DNA of 64,000 nt from Marimonas lutisalis. Lineage in GTDB: Bacteria > Pseudomonadota > Alphaproteobacteria > Rhodobacterales > Rhodobacteraceae. The notes under the pieces were generated by a model. That model was not told where the DNA came from. It worked only from the letters and a program-made list of their open reading frames with translations, and made no database searches. Below, piece by piece: positions 26,097-35,734 of the stretch (the stretch's first letter is position 1; every line of letters begins with the position of its first letter). A program made the translations under genes and the position numbers. Location of the stretch: positions 186,001-250,000 of the forward strand of contig NZ_SKCI01000004.1 of assembly GCF_005434965.1 (NCBI RefSeq). The letters run 5' to 3'.

Positions 26097-26594
26097 ATGT
26101 CCCTGATCAACCTGATCTCACGCCTGGCCGGCATCACGGGCGCCGGCTTGCTGGCCCTGACGGGCCTGATGCTGACCTATGAGGTGATTGCCCGCTATTT
26201 CTTCATCCGCCCGACAATCTGGGCGGCCGAGCTCAGCCAACTCTGCCTGATATGGGGCTGCCTGCTGGCCATGGCGCATGTGCTGACGCTGCGCCAACAT
26301 ATCACGGTGAACGCGCTCACCAATCTCTTGCCGCTGCGTGCGCAAAAGTTCTGCGCGGGACTCGCGCTTTTGTTCATCATCGGGTTTTCGGCAATTGTCA
26401 CCATCTGGGGCTGGGACATCTTCCACGACAGTTTCGTGCGTGGACGCACCACCGGGTCGCTCCTGAACCTGCCGGTCTGGATCGCCGAGTTGTCGGTGCC
26501 CGTGGGCTTCGCGCTCCTGGCGCTGCAGGCCGTGGTTGAACTGGTCCGCCTGCCCGCCACCGCGCATGCAAGCCTCGGGAGCAGCCACGAATGA
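26097..26594 (+). CDS. dctQ: TRAP transporter small permease
   Basis: 165 aa from ATG 26097; an in-frame TTG 3 codons earlier cannot be excluded, and the ribosome site is poor (GGA close to the start), which fits low expression. Four hydrophobic helices; the family features VIARYFFIRPTIWAAELSQLCLIWG, LTLRQHITVNAL and LNLPVWIAELSVPVGFALLA are present. It works with DctM in the inner membrane. The stop overlaps dctM by 4 bp (ATGA). Confidence 0.9.
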   Translation: MSLINLISRLAGITGAGLLALTGLMLTYEVIARYFFIRPTIWAAELSQLCLIWGCLLAMAHVLTLRQHITVNALTNLLPLRAQKFCAGLALLFIIGFSAIVTIWGWDIFHDSFVRGRTTGSLLNLPVWIAELSVPVGFALLALQAVVELVRLPATAHASLGSSHE

Positions 26595-27865
26595 CCATTC
26601 TGTTAATCCTCGCGGCGCTCTTCGCACTTTTGTTGCTGGGCGTACCGGTCGCCTTTGCCCTGGGTGGCATCGGCCTGGGCATGCTCATGTTAGGTGGGTT
26701 TTCGCCACTGATGGCGCCGCAGGCCATACTGTCTACGCTGGATGGGTTCATCCTGCTCGCCGTGCCGCTGTTCCTGCTGATGTCGAATGTGCTGCTCAAA
26801 GGAGGCGTGGGGCGCGATCTCTTTGCCGCGGTTCAGGCCTGGGTCGGGCATTGGCCCGGTGGCCTTGCGGTTGCCACGATCCTAAGCTGCGCGCTTTTCG
26901 CCGCGATCTCGGGCTCGTCCGTGGCGACGGCCGCGACCATCGGCACGGTCGCCATCCCCGAGATGATTTCGCGCGGGTACGAGCGGCGCTTCGTCTATGG
27001 CCTGCTGGCCGCGGGCGGCACACTGGGCATCCTGATCCCGCCGTCGATTCCGATGATCGTCTACGGTTTCGTCACCGAGCAGTCGGTGATCGCGCTGTTT
27101 CTCGCAGGTGTGGGCCCGGGGCTTTTGCTGGTGGTTCTTTTCGTAATATTCGCGATGCTGCATGCCCGCCTGTCGGGCGCATATACACCTGTCGCGCGCG
27201 CAGATTGGTCCGAACGCCTTCAGGCCACCGGCCGCGCCATGCCTTCCATCGCACTGGCCCTGCTTGTCGTTGTCGGGCTCTACTCGGGCGCCTTCACCCC
27301 GACCGAGGCCGGCGCCGTCGGGTTCAGCGCCGCGCTTGCCATCACGGCGCTGTGGCTGCGCACCCTGACTTGGGCCGCCCTTTGGGAAGCGATCCGGGAT
27401 TCAGCAATCACCACTACGGCGATCCTGCTGATCGTCGCGGGCGCCAAGGTCTTCGGCAAGGCAATCGCTCTCTATCGGATTCCGCAGGACATCTCGGCCT
27501 TCATCGCCGCCACGATCGACGGGCCAATCATGTTCCTCTTGGTGGTTTCGATCGTGCTGCTGCTCATGGGGCTGGTGTTCGAAACCCTGTCGATGATCCT
27601 GATCATGACCCCGGTCCTGCTGCCCGCTGCGATGGGCCTGGGGTTCGATCCGATCTGGTTCGGCATCTACATGGTGATCATGGTGGAATGCGCCCTGATC
27701 ACCCCGCCTGTGGGCCTGAACCTCTACGTTATCCAGTCGGTTGCTCGCGCCTCGCTTTCCGATGTGGCACGCGGCGTCACGCCGTTTCTCGTCCTGATGC
27801 TGGTCACCGTTGGCCTGCTCTACCTCGTGCCCGACCTGGCCCTCTACATCCCGTTCAAATGGTGA
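26591..27865 (+). CDS. dctM: TRAP transporter large permease
   Basis: 424 aa, about 12 hydrophobic segments. DctM landmarks: FALLLLGVPVAFALGGIGLG, FAAISGSSVATAATIGTVAIPEM, GGTLGILIPPSIPMIVYG, and late CALITPPVGLNLYVIQSV. It is the sodium-coupled membrane subunit importing the ligand bound by DctP. The start overlaps dctQ, and the lyase gene begins 5 bp after the stop. Confidence 0.95.
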   Translation: MTILLILAALFALLLLGVPVAFALGGIGLGMLMLGGFSPLMAPQAILSTLDGFILLAVPLFLLMSNVLLKGGVGRDLFAAVQAWVGHWPGGLAVATILSCALFAAISGSSVATAATIGTVAIPEMISRGYERRFVYGLLAAGGTLGILIPPSIPMIVYGFVTEQSVIALFLAGVGPGLLLVVLFVIFAMLHARLSGAYTPVARADWSERLQATGRAMPSIALALLVVVGLYSGAFTPTEAGAVGFSAALAITALWLRTLTWAALWEAIRDSAITTTAILLIVAGAKVFGKAIALYRIPQDISAFIAATIDGPIMFLLVVSIVLLLMGLVFETLSMILIMTPVLLPAAMGLGFDPIWFGIYMVIMVECALITPPVGLNLYVIQSVARASLSDVARGVTPFLVLMLVTVGLLYLVPDLALYIPFKW

Positions 27866-27869
27866 TCTC

Positions 27870-28748
27870 ATGACCCAAGCCGACACGCTGCGCAGCCTTC
27901 TTGCACAAGACAAATGCCACGTGATGCCCTGCTGCTTTGATGCGCTGTCCGCCAAGCTGATCCAGCAGGAGGGATATGATCTGACCTTCATGTCGGGCTT
28001 TGCAGCCTCGGCCAGCCGCATCGGCGCCCCTGACCTCGGGTTGATGAGTTATGGCGAAGTCGTGGATCAAGCCCGCAACATCACCGATGCGATCAGCATT
28101 CCGCTGATCGGGGATGGCGACACCGGCTACGGCAACGCCATGAACGTGCGACGCACCCTGCGCGGCTTTGCCAAGGCCGGCTGTGCGGCCGTCATGATCG
28201 AGGATCAACTCGCACCCAAACGCTGCGGGCATACGCCCGGCAAGGCTGTTGTCGGCCGCGACGAGGCGTTTGACCGCATCCGTGCGGCGGCTGATGAACG
28301 CGAGGCCCTGCGCGAAGCGGGCGGCGACATCCTAATCCTCGCGCGCACCGATGCCCGCCATGAACACGGGCTTGCCGAGGCGATCGACCGCGCCGCGCAT
28401 TTTGCAGAACTTGGGGCCGACATCCTTTTCGTCGAGGCACCGCGCACAGTTCAGGAAATGCGCGATGTCTGCACAAACCTGCCCGGACCCAAGATGGCGA
28501 ATATCGTGGAAGGCGGTGAAACGCCGGACCTGCCAAACGCGGAACTGCATGACATCGGCTTTTCCATCGCGGCCTATCCGCTTTCTCTGATGGCGGCGGC
28601 CATGCAGGCCATGGTTACGTCACTGCGTTCGATGCGCGATGACAAGCGCCCCGGCCAGATGGATTTCGTCGAACTGCGCCGCCGCATCGGTTTCGACGAC
28701 TATTACGAAACGTCCGAGGCCTATGCCTCGTCACGCCGGGGTCAATAG
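27870..28748 (+). CDS. isocitrate lyase/PEP mutase family protein
   Basis: 292 aa from ATG 27870. Metal-binding loop IGDGDTGYGNAMNVRRT (~77-93), IEDQLAPKRCGHTPGK (~110-125; KRCGH carries the gating-loop catalytic Cys as in isocitrate and methylisocitrate lyases), and ILARTDARHEHGLAEAIDRA. Substrates in the family include 2-methylisocitrate, 2,3-dimethylmalate and oxaloacetate. Being the last gene of the TRAP operon suggests it cleaves the imported acid to pyruvate or another C2-C3 unit; the exact ligand is not predictable. Its end overlaps the convergent tamB gene by 7 bp. Confidence 0.9.
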   Translation: MTQADTLRSLLAQDKCHVMPCCFDALSAKLIQQEGYDLTFMSGFAASASRIGAPDLGLMSYGEVVDQARNITDAISIPLIGDGDTGYGNAMNVRRTLRGFAKAGCAAVMIEDQLAPKRCGHTPGKAVVGRDEAFDRIRAAADEREALREAGGDILILARTDARHEHGLAEAIDRAAHFAELGADILFVEAPRTVQEMRDVCTNLPGPKMANIVEGGETPDLPNAELHDIGFSIAAYPLSLMAAAMQAMVTSLRSMRDDKRPGQMDFVELRRRIGFDDYYETSEAYASSRRGQ

Positions 28749-31700
28749 TCCTTCTCGAAGAAGATCCCGATCCCACTGTCACCATCGCTGCCCAACCGGC
28801 CACGCATTTTCACGGTCGGACTGACCTCGATATTGAGATTGATCTGGCTGGTCCCGTCGCTTTTGACAGTCACGTCGGTATAGGCTTTGTCCGAAATGTA
28901 CTTGCCCACACGCGCCTGTGTCGTCCCCCCCTCATCGGTACTCAGATCCAGGTCGTCCACGCCCAGCGACTCACGCAGGGGACTTGTCAGATCGATGATG
29001 CTCTGGCCGGAAAGCGTGGCGATCGCCGCCGCCAGCTGCACCGCCTGGAAGGCGGAAATCCGGGTCGCGTCACGCCCGAACAGAAAGTACGAAAGCGCCT
29101 CTTCCTGCGGCAACTCGGGCACCGAGCTGACGGTCAGCTGCGGCTGCGACGCCACCCCTTCAAGCCGCAATGCAACGCTCACGTCATCAACCTGCGATGT
29201 CGCGGCAAATGCAATGTACGGATCGAAACTGCCGCGCATGGTCACGCTGCCCTCGGTCAGGACAAGCCTGCGCGCCAACACGTCCAGCCGGCCACGGATC
29301 AATTCGAACCGCCCGATCGGAACGATATTGTTGGTCGAGCCCGTCAGCCGCAGGCTTCCCCCCAGTTCGGCATCAAGCCCGCGCCCGCGCACGAAAATCC
29401 GGCTGGGCGCACTGATCCTGAGATCGAGCGGAAAGTCCGGCATTGGCACATCGGTTGCGGTTTCCTGGTCCAATCCCGAATACCGCAATGTGCGCTGCAC
29501 CGCGCGCGGAGGATTCAAGTGTCGCAACCCTTCAAGCGCAGAATAGGATGGCCCGAACTGGGGGATACGCAGCTCGGCCGATTGCACGGCGATCGCACCG
29601 CCGATGCGCGCGTTGCCCTGCAGGGGGCCGTCAACCGTCACGCTGCCCGCCATGGTTGCCTCGACAAAGGCCGGTTGTCTCAGCGTAACATCAATGAGTT
29701 CAGCTTCCAGGCTGGCCTGATAGGGCGCGGAAAGCGAAATCGGTCCACTCACCCGAACCGTGCCGCCACTCGCGACGTCGGCCTCAAGAATGGTTTGCGC
29801 CCGCGCCCCCGAGAGATTGATCTGGCCACGTATCCGGTCAAAGGCCAGATAGCGCGCAGGGTCGGCAAAGCGCGCGTCACTGATGTTGACAGAACCCGAG
29901 ACTGAACTCAGCGCAAGTGGGCCGTTTACCGTGGCATCTATACGCGCCACCCCCGACAGGGCCTGGCCGCGCAGCCTCGCATTGGCAAGCGCCAGCGGCA
30001 ATTTCCCGTTGACGCGCAGATCGACACGAGAGCCGTCCTGAGCAATCCCCCCCGCTGTTTCAAACGTAATGCCTGCAGGTCCGCTTCCGCTCGCCGCGAC
30101 TTGCCAGGTTTGACCTTGTCTGCTTGCCCTGCCGGAAAACCGAGCCGGCCCCGACAGATCGGGGATCACCGTCGACAGGTTGCCAAGCCCCAAAGAGTAT
30201 TCAAACTCGCCTGCGCCACCGGCCAGCCATCCCTGGGCTGTTGCAGTTGCCGCAGGCGAAGATACCGCCACTTGCCGAACCGCGATCCTGCTATTGTCGC
30301 CCCGGGCGACAGAGATGTCGAACTGCACTCTGTCCCCCAACACCGGTTTCAGAGTCGGAATGGAAAGATCCAGTTTTTTCGCCTGCCCCGTGGACACCAG
30401 GTCATAACTTCCCTTCAACAAGTCCGCCGAGATGTCCGCGGTCAAGTCTACCTCTCCAGCGACGCGCCGGTGCAGTACCTCCGAAAACGCGGAAACGCGC
30501 GCCACCCGCGCAGTGACTTCGCCGCTCGTGGTCAGGCGGTCCAGCCCATTGCCTTCGACCAGGCCGCGGAACTCCGCACGCGTCTCTCCGGGCAGGCTCG
30601 TGCCGATATCGACAGTCCAGACATCCCCGTTCTGGCGGGCCTCGACGGCTACCTCGGCCGCGCCGCGCAAGTCGGGCAAGGCAATCGTAACGTCGGGCAG
30701 GGTAGCGCTGGCCGACACAACGCCGCGGTCCGTGCGCAGATCGGCATCGGCCTCGATACGCGCATGATCCGTCGCGATCATAAAAGGCCGCACACGCAAT
30801 CCCGCCTCGTCGCGATCCAGCTTCATCTCAAGCGCTCCAGCGCCAGACAGCAGCGGATCAAGCGATGCAAACCCCGTGGTGATATCCTGCGTCGCACCGT
30901 TCAGAGCAAGAGAAATCCTGCCCGTCAGCGGCTGGACCTGACCACGCGCGGACAGTTGCGCGCGTCCTGACAGGGAAAATCCCGCCACGCCCGCAAAGCG
31001 GGAAAGATCACGCGCTTCCAACCTGAGCTCCGGAAGGATCGCAAGCGCGCCAAGACCTTCAAGTCCGCTGATCGTGGTCACGCCCCGCAGCCCGTAATCT
31101 GCACCCTCCAGCGCGATGTCACGCACCCTCAGCGGTGCACCCCGCGTCCAACCGAACTTCAGCCTGCCCCGCAGTTGCTCACCAACCGCTTGCGCGATCA
31201 CCTGTTCTGCCGGCGTGAAACCATCAAGCTGGATCTGCACCGCCCCCGAGACGCTCCGCGCGTCCCGCAGAATTGATCCTGACGCGGCAACAGCGGCCGC
31301 GTCGATCTGCAAGCCCTGTTGCTTCCACTCTTTGACAGTCCCGTTGATTTGCCATGCGTCCCCGGCTTTCGCATCGAACCGTGCGAAAAACTCCGCCGAG
31401 CGAAGCGATATCCGAGCGTCGGGTAGAGGAAGTAGGACGCGCTCGCCACTGGGAGGAGTCAGCGTGCCATCGAGCGTGAAACTCTCGGGCCATCCATCAT
31501 TCGCCAGTTCCGCAGCACCCCTGATCTCCATTGCCTGGGTCTGAAGCTGCAGGTCTTCCAGAACAACAGCACCGTCTGCAGCGCGCCGGCCTTCCGCGAC
31601 AAGCTTCAGATCACTTCCCAGAAAATCGTGCAGTTCTGGCGCCAGAACCGGCGCCAGATCACCGCTCATAGCAGCTGAAAAGCGTGTCGCGCCATCCTGT

Positions 31701-32470
31701 TCCGGCACGATCTCCACGCCCCCTTCAAGGCGCTCCCGCCCATCAGTGGACAGGCTGAAACTGGACTTGAAATCGCTGATCGGATCTTTGCCCGAGACGA
31801 CAAGGGCGAGCGAGGGTTTGCCGGGCAAGTTCAACAGATTGGCCGCGATCCCATCCTCGGGCTCGCTCAGGTTCAAATCGATGGCCAGAACCCGTTCCGT
31901 TTTGTCGAAGCCACCAACAAAGCGAAACATTCCCGGCTGGTCGAGGCGCTTTACTTCAAGCGAGGCATTGCCGGAACCCGCCGCCAGGTCCGCCTTGCCG
32001 GCAAACGCAAGACTCGCTGCTTTTCCGAAGAATGCCTCGCCCAGTTTCGCCTGTTTTATCTCCATCTTCTCGATCGCTACCGAGACCGGCAGTTCGGGAA
32101 GAGCGAATTCGCCGCGCGCCTCGGGACTTGGCAGGCTTGGCCCCTGCTCGGCGGTAGGGCGTGGCAGGTCAATCTGGCCGACGGTGATTTCTTGGATGTC
32201 GATCCGCCCCCTCAGCAGCGCAGACCGGTTCCAGATGAGAACGACATCGCTCGCGCTGAACCATACCCCCTGCGGATCGGTCACTGTGACACGTTTGATG
32301 GTTGCGCGCGCGCTCAGCGCGCCTTCGAACCCTTCCAGGCGCACTGTGCGCCCAGGTGCGGAAAGCGCATCTTCCAGCAGCCCCTGGATGTACCCGCGAT
32401 CGCTTTGCTCGTCCTGAGCCAATGCGGCCAGCGGCACAAAAAAACATATGAGGAAGAAAAGCACCCGCAT
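28742..32470 (-). CDS. tamB: translocation and assembly module inner-membrane component TamB
   Basis: 1242 aa. An N-terminal hydrophobic signal-anchor (VLFFLICFFVPLAALA) precedes a very long beta-rich region of repeats, and the C-terminal DUF490/TamB domain ends with FLFGRDATRISAFQAVQLAAAIATL and ISDKAYTDVTVKSDGTSQINLNIEVSPTVKMRGRLG. TamB spans the periplasm from the inner membrane and works with TamA in inserting outer-membrane proteins and moving lipids. The start ATG overlaps the tamA stop (TGATG), as expected for a coupled pair. Confidence 0.95.
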   Translation of the reverse strand: MRVLFFLICFFVPLAALAQDEQSDRGYIQGLLEDALSAPGRTVRLEGFEGALSARATIKRVTVTDPQGVWFSASDVVLIWNRSALLRGRIDIQEITVGQIDLPRPTAEQGPSLPSPEARGEFALPELPVSVAIEKMEIKQAKLGEAFFGKAASLAFAGKADLAAGSGNASLEVKRLDQPGMFRFVGGFDKTERVLAIDLNLSEPEDGIAANLLNLPGKPSLALVVSGKDPISDFKSSFSLSTDGRERLEGGVEIVPEQDGATRFSAAMSGDLAPVLAPELHDFLGSDLKLVAEGRRAADGAVVLEDLQLQTQAMEIRGAAELANDGWPESFTLDGTLTPPSGERVLLPLPDARISLRSAEFFARFDAKAGDAWQINGTVKEWKQQGLQIDAAAVAASGSILRDARSVSGAVQIQLDGFTPAEQVIAQAVGEQLRGRLKFGWTRGAPLRVRDIALEGADYGLRGVTTISGLEGLGALAILPELRLEARDLSRFAGVAGFSLSGRAQLSARGQVQPLTGRISLALNGATQDITTGFASLDPLLSGAGALEMKLDRDEAGLRVRPFMIATDHARIEADADLRTDRGVVSASATLPDVTIALPDLRGAAEVAVEARQNGDVWTVDIGTSLPGETRAEFRGLVEGNGLDRLTTSGEVTARVARVSAFSEVLHRRVAGEVDLTADISADLLKGSYDLVSTGQAKKLDLSIPTLKPVLGDRVQFDISVARGDNSRIAVRQVAVSSPAATATAQGWLAGGAGEFEYSLGLGNLSTVIPDLSGPARFSGRASRQGQTWQVAASGSGPAGITFETAGGIAQDGSRVDLRVNGKLPLALANARLRGQALSGVARIDATVNGPLALSSVSGSVNISDARFADPARYLAFDRIRGQINLSGARAQTILEADVASGGTVRVSGPISLSAPYQASLEAELIDVTLRQPAFVEATMAGSVTVDGPLQGNARIGGAIAVQSAELRIPQFGPSYSALEGLRHLNPPRAVQRTLRYSGLDQETATDVPMPDFPLDLRISAPSRIFVRGRGLDAELGGSLRLTGSTNNIVPIGRFELIRGRLDVLARRLVLTEGSVTMRGSFDPYIAFAATSQVDDVSVALRLEGVASQPQLTVSSVPELPQEEALSYFLFGRDATRISAFQAVQLAAAIATLSGQSIIDLTSPLRESLGVDDLDLSTDEGGTTQARVGKYISDKAYTDVTVKSDGTSQINLNIEVSPTVKMRGRLGSDGDSGIGIFFEKDY

Positions 32471-34275
32471 CAGAACGCCTGCCCTATCCCGACATAGAGC
32501 TGAACGCCGTCACCGGTAGCGCCCCCTACAGGGCCAGCAACGTCCAGCCGAATCGGACCAACCGGGGTTTTGTATCGCACCCCCAGACCGGCCCCCGCAT
32601 GCCAATCACCCGCGTCGAAAAGACCACTGCTGACAAAGCCCGCATCCGCGAACGCGACAAGCCCGAACCACTCACTGACCGGAAAACGCACTTCGCCCGA
32701 AAGTGCCGCGAAGCTTCGCCCCCCCAGCGTAATGCCGCCGTAATCGGCACCCAGCGATTGATAGGGCTGACCACGCACCGTACCCCCCCCGCCGGAATAG
32801 AACAGAAAGGCCGGCGGCGCTGCCTGGGCCGTAGGCCCGACCAGCGCACCGAGCTGCAGTCTTCCCGCGGCCACCACGGCGCCGCTTTCCCCGATTGTCC
32901 TGTAGGTTCTGGCGTCGAACTCCAGACGCGCGCCGGTCTGCGATTGAAAGGTTTCGAAGTACGGCAGCAGATCTGTGCGCAGATAAACCCCACTGGAGGC
33001 ATCCAGTGGGTCGTCGCGGCCGTCATACGTCACCGTCAACGGCAGGCCGACGATCCGAAGCTCTCGCGTGGTGTGCGGCAGTGTATAGCGATCGGTAACA
33101 CTTACGAAACCGTATCCAATGCCCAGTTCCCCAGTAAGTTTGTCGCTGAACGTACGCGACGCCCCAACGGTAATCTCGGCCCGCTCCTCGAGGAAACCGG
33201 GCTCATCGAGGTAGTAGAAGCCCGCCTCGGCAAAGAAGTGCGTGTCGGGCCCGTAGACCGCCGGTTTCTCCAGCCGGAACGACAGGGAATAATCGATGCC
33301 CTGCAGCATTGTTCCTATCTGTGCGATTTCGGCGTCGACCCGAAACCTTTCCGCGCCGCCGAGCAGATTTCGATGCAGCCAGTAGCCTGACAGGGTCAGC
33401 CCGTCGAAACTGGAATACTCCAATCCACCGCCAATACGACGGGGTTTCTGATCGACAACGGAAATCCCGATATCCATGGCGCCATCAGGGGCCACGCCCG
33501 CGGCCTCGGTCAACTGCACGGATTTGAACGCACCTGTCTTGCGCAGTCTCGTGGCGGCCTTTTCCATCACTTCAGGCGAATATCGCAGACCGCGAGTAAT
33601 GCCGGCGATTTGCCGAATCCGAGACACCCGCACAGCAGTATCCCCGGACACGACCACGTCTCCGAACCTTACCCGCGGACCTGGCACAATACCGACATCC
33701 ACATCCAGACGCGCGGCATCGTGATGGGCAAGAACAACTTGCAGGTCAACGCGGGCTTTCGCATGGCCGGCCCGGCGCCAGTCATCCACCGCAGACCGCG
33801 CCGCGTCATGAACGACCGTAGCCGAGGCTGGTGCCCCTGCCAGGAACTTTTCGGAAGGCGATGCACCTGGCGCCAGCGGCGAAATTCTTACATTGCCGAA
33901 CCGAAACAACCGTCCGGGCTCAACTTCTATAAGAGCGGCATTCACGCGGTCTGGTGGGGTCAGGGGATCGATCAGCGCTGCCTCTTTCCCATCCAGGCGA
34001 ATGTGCACAACGACCGAATAATATCCCTCGGCGTAAAGTGTTTCGACCAGACGTGCGTAATCGCTTCGAGCAGCCGCAACGACTTCATCGGGCTGCACGT
34101 CTTCCCGACCGGCAAGGCTGTTCAAGACCGAACTGTCAGCCAGCTTTTCTTGCAGGGCTTGGTTTGCTCCGCCCGAAACGCGCAGCTCCACTTGCTCTAC
34201 GGCAGCGCAAACCCCGGGCCAGGCCATCGCCAGAATGAATGCTGCTCGTCTCATGTAAGAAATGTCAGGTTTCAT
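32470..34275 (-). CDS. tamA: autotransporter assembly factor TamA (BamA family)
   Basis: About 601 aa from the MKPDISYMRRAA methionine; starts at 34299 (GTG) and 34254 are alternatives and none has a strong ribosome site. A signal peptide (MRRAAFILAMAWPGVCAA) leads to POTRA-type repeats (VRFGDVVVSGDTAVRVSRIRQI) and a C-terminal 16-strand barrel typical of the Omp85 family (GGLEYSSFDGLTLSGYWLHR, VPYL-type and GVRYKTPVGPIRLDVAGPVG segments). Outer-membrane partner of TamB, with which it overlaps by 1 bp. The tRNA-Arg gene lies upstream. Confidence 0.93.
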   Translation of the reverse strand: MKPDISYMRRAAFILAMAWPGVCAAVEQVELRVSGGANQALQEKLADSSVLNSLAGREDVQPDEVVAAARSDYARLVETLYAEGYYSVVVHIRLDGKEAALIDPLTPPDRVNAALIEVEPGRLFRFGNVRISPLAPGASPSEKFLAGAPASATVVHDAARSAVDDWRRAGHAKARVDLQVVLAHHDAARLDVDVGIVPGPRVRFGDVVVSGDTAVRVSRIRQIAGITRGLRYSPEVMEKAATRLRKTGAFKSVQLTEAAGVAPDGAMDIGISVVDQKPRRIGGGLEYSSFDGLTLSGYWLHRNLLGGAERFRVDAEIAQIGTMLQGIDYSLSFRLEKPAVYGPDTHFFAEAGFYYLDEPGFLEERAEITVGASRTFSDKLTGELGIGYGFVSVTDRYTLPHTTRELRIVGLPLTVTYDGRDDPLDASSGVYLRTDLLPYFETFQSQTGARLEFDARTYRTIGESGAVVAAGRLQLGALVGPTAQAAPPAFLFYSGGGGTVRGQPYQSLGADYGGITLGGRSFAALSGEVRFPVSEWFGLVAFADAGFVSSGLFDAGDWHAGAGLGVRYKTPVGPIRLDVAGPVGGATGDGVQLYVGIGQAF

Positions 34276-34388
34276 TGCCCGCCGTGCCTTCGAACGCACT
34301 ATAGCTCATCAGCAAAACAGCGACCACGGGCAAAAGCTACGACGGCATATTCGAGCCAGTTGAACGGGTCTGCCTATTTCGCCGATTT

Positions 34389-34465
34389 TGGCGACCCCGG
34401 CAGGATTCGAACCTGCAACCTGCCCCTTAGGAGGGGGCTGCTCTATCCAGTTGAGCCACGGGGCC
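34389..34465 (-). tRNA. tRNA-Arg (anticodon CCT)
   Basis: 77 nt read on the minus strand: GGCCCCG acceptor pairing with CGGGGTC, D-arm TGGCTCAACTGGATAGAGCA, anticodon loop CTCCTAA (anticodon CCT, decoding AGG) between GCCCC/GGGGC, T-arm GCAGGTTCGAATCCTGC, discriminator G and a genomically encoded CCA. All four stems pair. Confidence 0.95.
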
Positions 34466-34475
34466 ACGCGCGGCC

Positions 34476-34504
34476 TTATTAGCGCGGGATTTGCTGCTTG
34501 TCAT
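34476..34504 (-). promoter_or_regulatory. promoter of tRNA-Arg
   Basis: On the minus strand ATGACA (-35), a 17-bp spacer and TAATAA (-10) end 10 bp before the mature 5' end of the tRNA. Close to the sigma-70 consensus. Confidence 0.6.
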
Positions 34505-34618
34505 GAACAGTTGTCATGAAAGACGTCCGGCATGACGGCTTGCAAGAAGCAGATCGCTTGAACAGACCTTCACGTTCGGGCTAACTGATCGCAACGTCAT
34601 TATGCCGGAAACGCTCAC

Positions 34619-35644
34619 TTGACCACGCCCCCGAACCGACCGCTCACCCTACGCGATGTGTCCGATGCCTCGGGCGTGTCCGAAATGACGGTCAGCCGCG
34701 TTCTGCGCAACCGGGGCGACGTGTCTGACGCAACACGCCAGAAGGTCCTGCAGGCGGCCAAGCGTTTGGGCTATGTTCCGAACAAGATCGCTGGGGCATT
34801 GGCTAGTCAGAGGGTCAACCTTGTGGCGGTGATAATCCCCTCCATGTCCAACATGGTTTTCCCCGAGGTCATGACGGCGATCAGCAGAACGCTTGAGGAT
34901 TCAGGCCTTCAACCGGTCGTCGGCATCACGGACTACCTTCCAGAGAAGGAAGAAAAGGTTCTCTATGAAATGCTGTCCTGGCGGCCCTCGGGCGTGATTA
35001 TTGCCGGCCTAGAGCATTCCGACGCATCGCGCGCCATGCTCAAGGCGAGCGGCATTCCCGTGGTCGAGATCATGGATGTCGACGGTCAGCCGATCGATAC
35101 CATGGTGGGAATATCTCACCGCAAGGCCGGCCGGATGATGGGCGAGGCGATCATCGAGGCGGGGTACAAACGCATTGCCTTTCTGGGCACCAAGATGCCG
35201 CTTGACCACAGGGCACGCAAACGCTTCGAGGGGTTCACTCAGGCTCTGGCGAAAGCCGGCATCGAGATAGCCGATCAGGAATTCTATTCCGGCGGATCCG
35301 CGCTCCTCAAAGGGCGTGAGATGACAGAAGCGGTTCTCCGGCGGACACCTGACCTCGATTTCATCTATTTTTCGAATGACATGATCGGTGCCGGTGGCTT
35401 GCTCTACCTGCTCGAAAAGGGCATCGACGTTCCAGGGCAGGTCGGGCTTGCCGGCTTCAACGGGGTCGAACTGCTGCAAGGGTTGCCAAAACGTCTGGCC
35501 ACCATGGATGCATGCCGTTTAGAGATCGGTCAGAAAGCGGCCGAGATCATCCTGCGCCGCAGCAGTGAAACGGAAACGCCAACAGACCCGCGCAAGATCG
35601 AGATGACGCCGATGATCTCGCCGGGCGATACGCTTAAACGCTAG
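34619..35644 (+). CDS. LacI family transcriptional regulator (GntR-like)
   Basis: 341 aa from TTG 34619; the nearest ATG is out of frame. The N-terminal HTH is LTLRDVSDASGVSEMTVSRVLRN, followed by the hinge helix RLGYVPNKIAGALASQRVNLVAVIIPS. The periplasmic-binding-protein-like domain resembles the gluconate repressor group (SWRPSGVIIAGLEH, DFIYFSNDMIGAGGLLYLLEKG, VGLAGFNGVELLQGLPKRLATM). It probably senses a sugar acid. No sugar-acid genes are next to it, so its targets lie elsewhere; motB follows 90 bp downstream. Confidence 0.9.
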   Translation: MTTPPNRPLTLRDVSDASGVSEMTVSRVLRNRGDVSDATRQKVLQAAKRLGYVPNKIAGALASQRVNLVAVIIPSMSNMVFPEVMTAISRTLEDSGLQPVVGITDYLPEKEEKVLYEMLSWRPSGVIIAGLEHSDASRAMLKASGIPVVEIMDVDGQPIDTMVGISHRKAGRMMGEAIIEAGYKRIAFLGTKMPLDHRARKRFEGFTQALAKAGIEIADQEFYSGGSALLKGREMTEAVLRRTPDLDFIYFSNDMIGAGGLLYLLEKGIDVPGQVGLAGFNGVELLQGLPKRLATMDACRLEIGQKAAEIILRRSSETETPTDPRKIEMTPMISPGDTLKR

Positions 35645-35734
35645 GCATTTTCCAAGCTCCATTTTTATCTTTAGACCCCCGTTAATACCCGGGCTGATAC
35701 CGCTTGTTTCGGGTGAGTAGAAAAGGTGGTGGAC

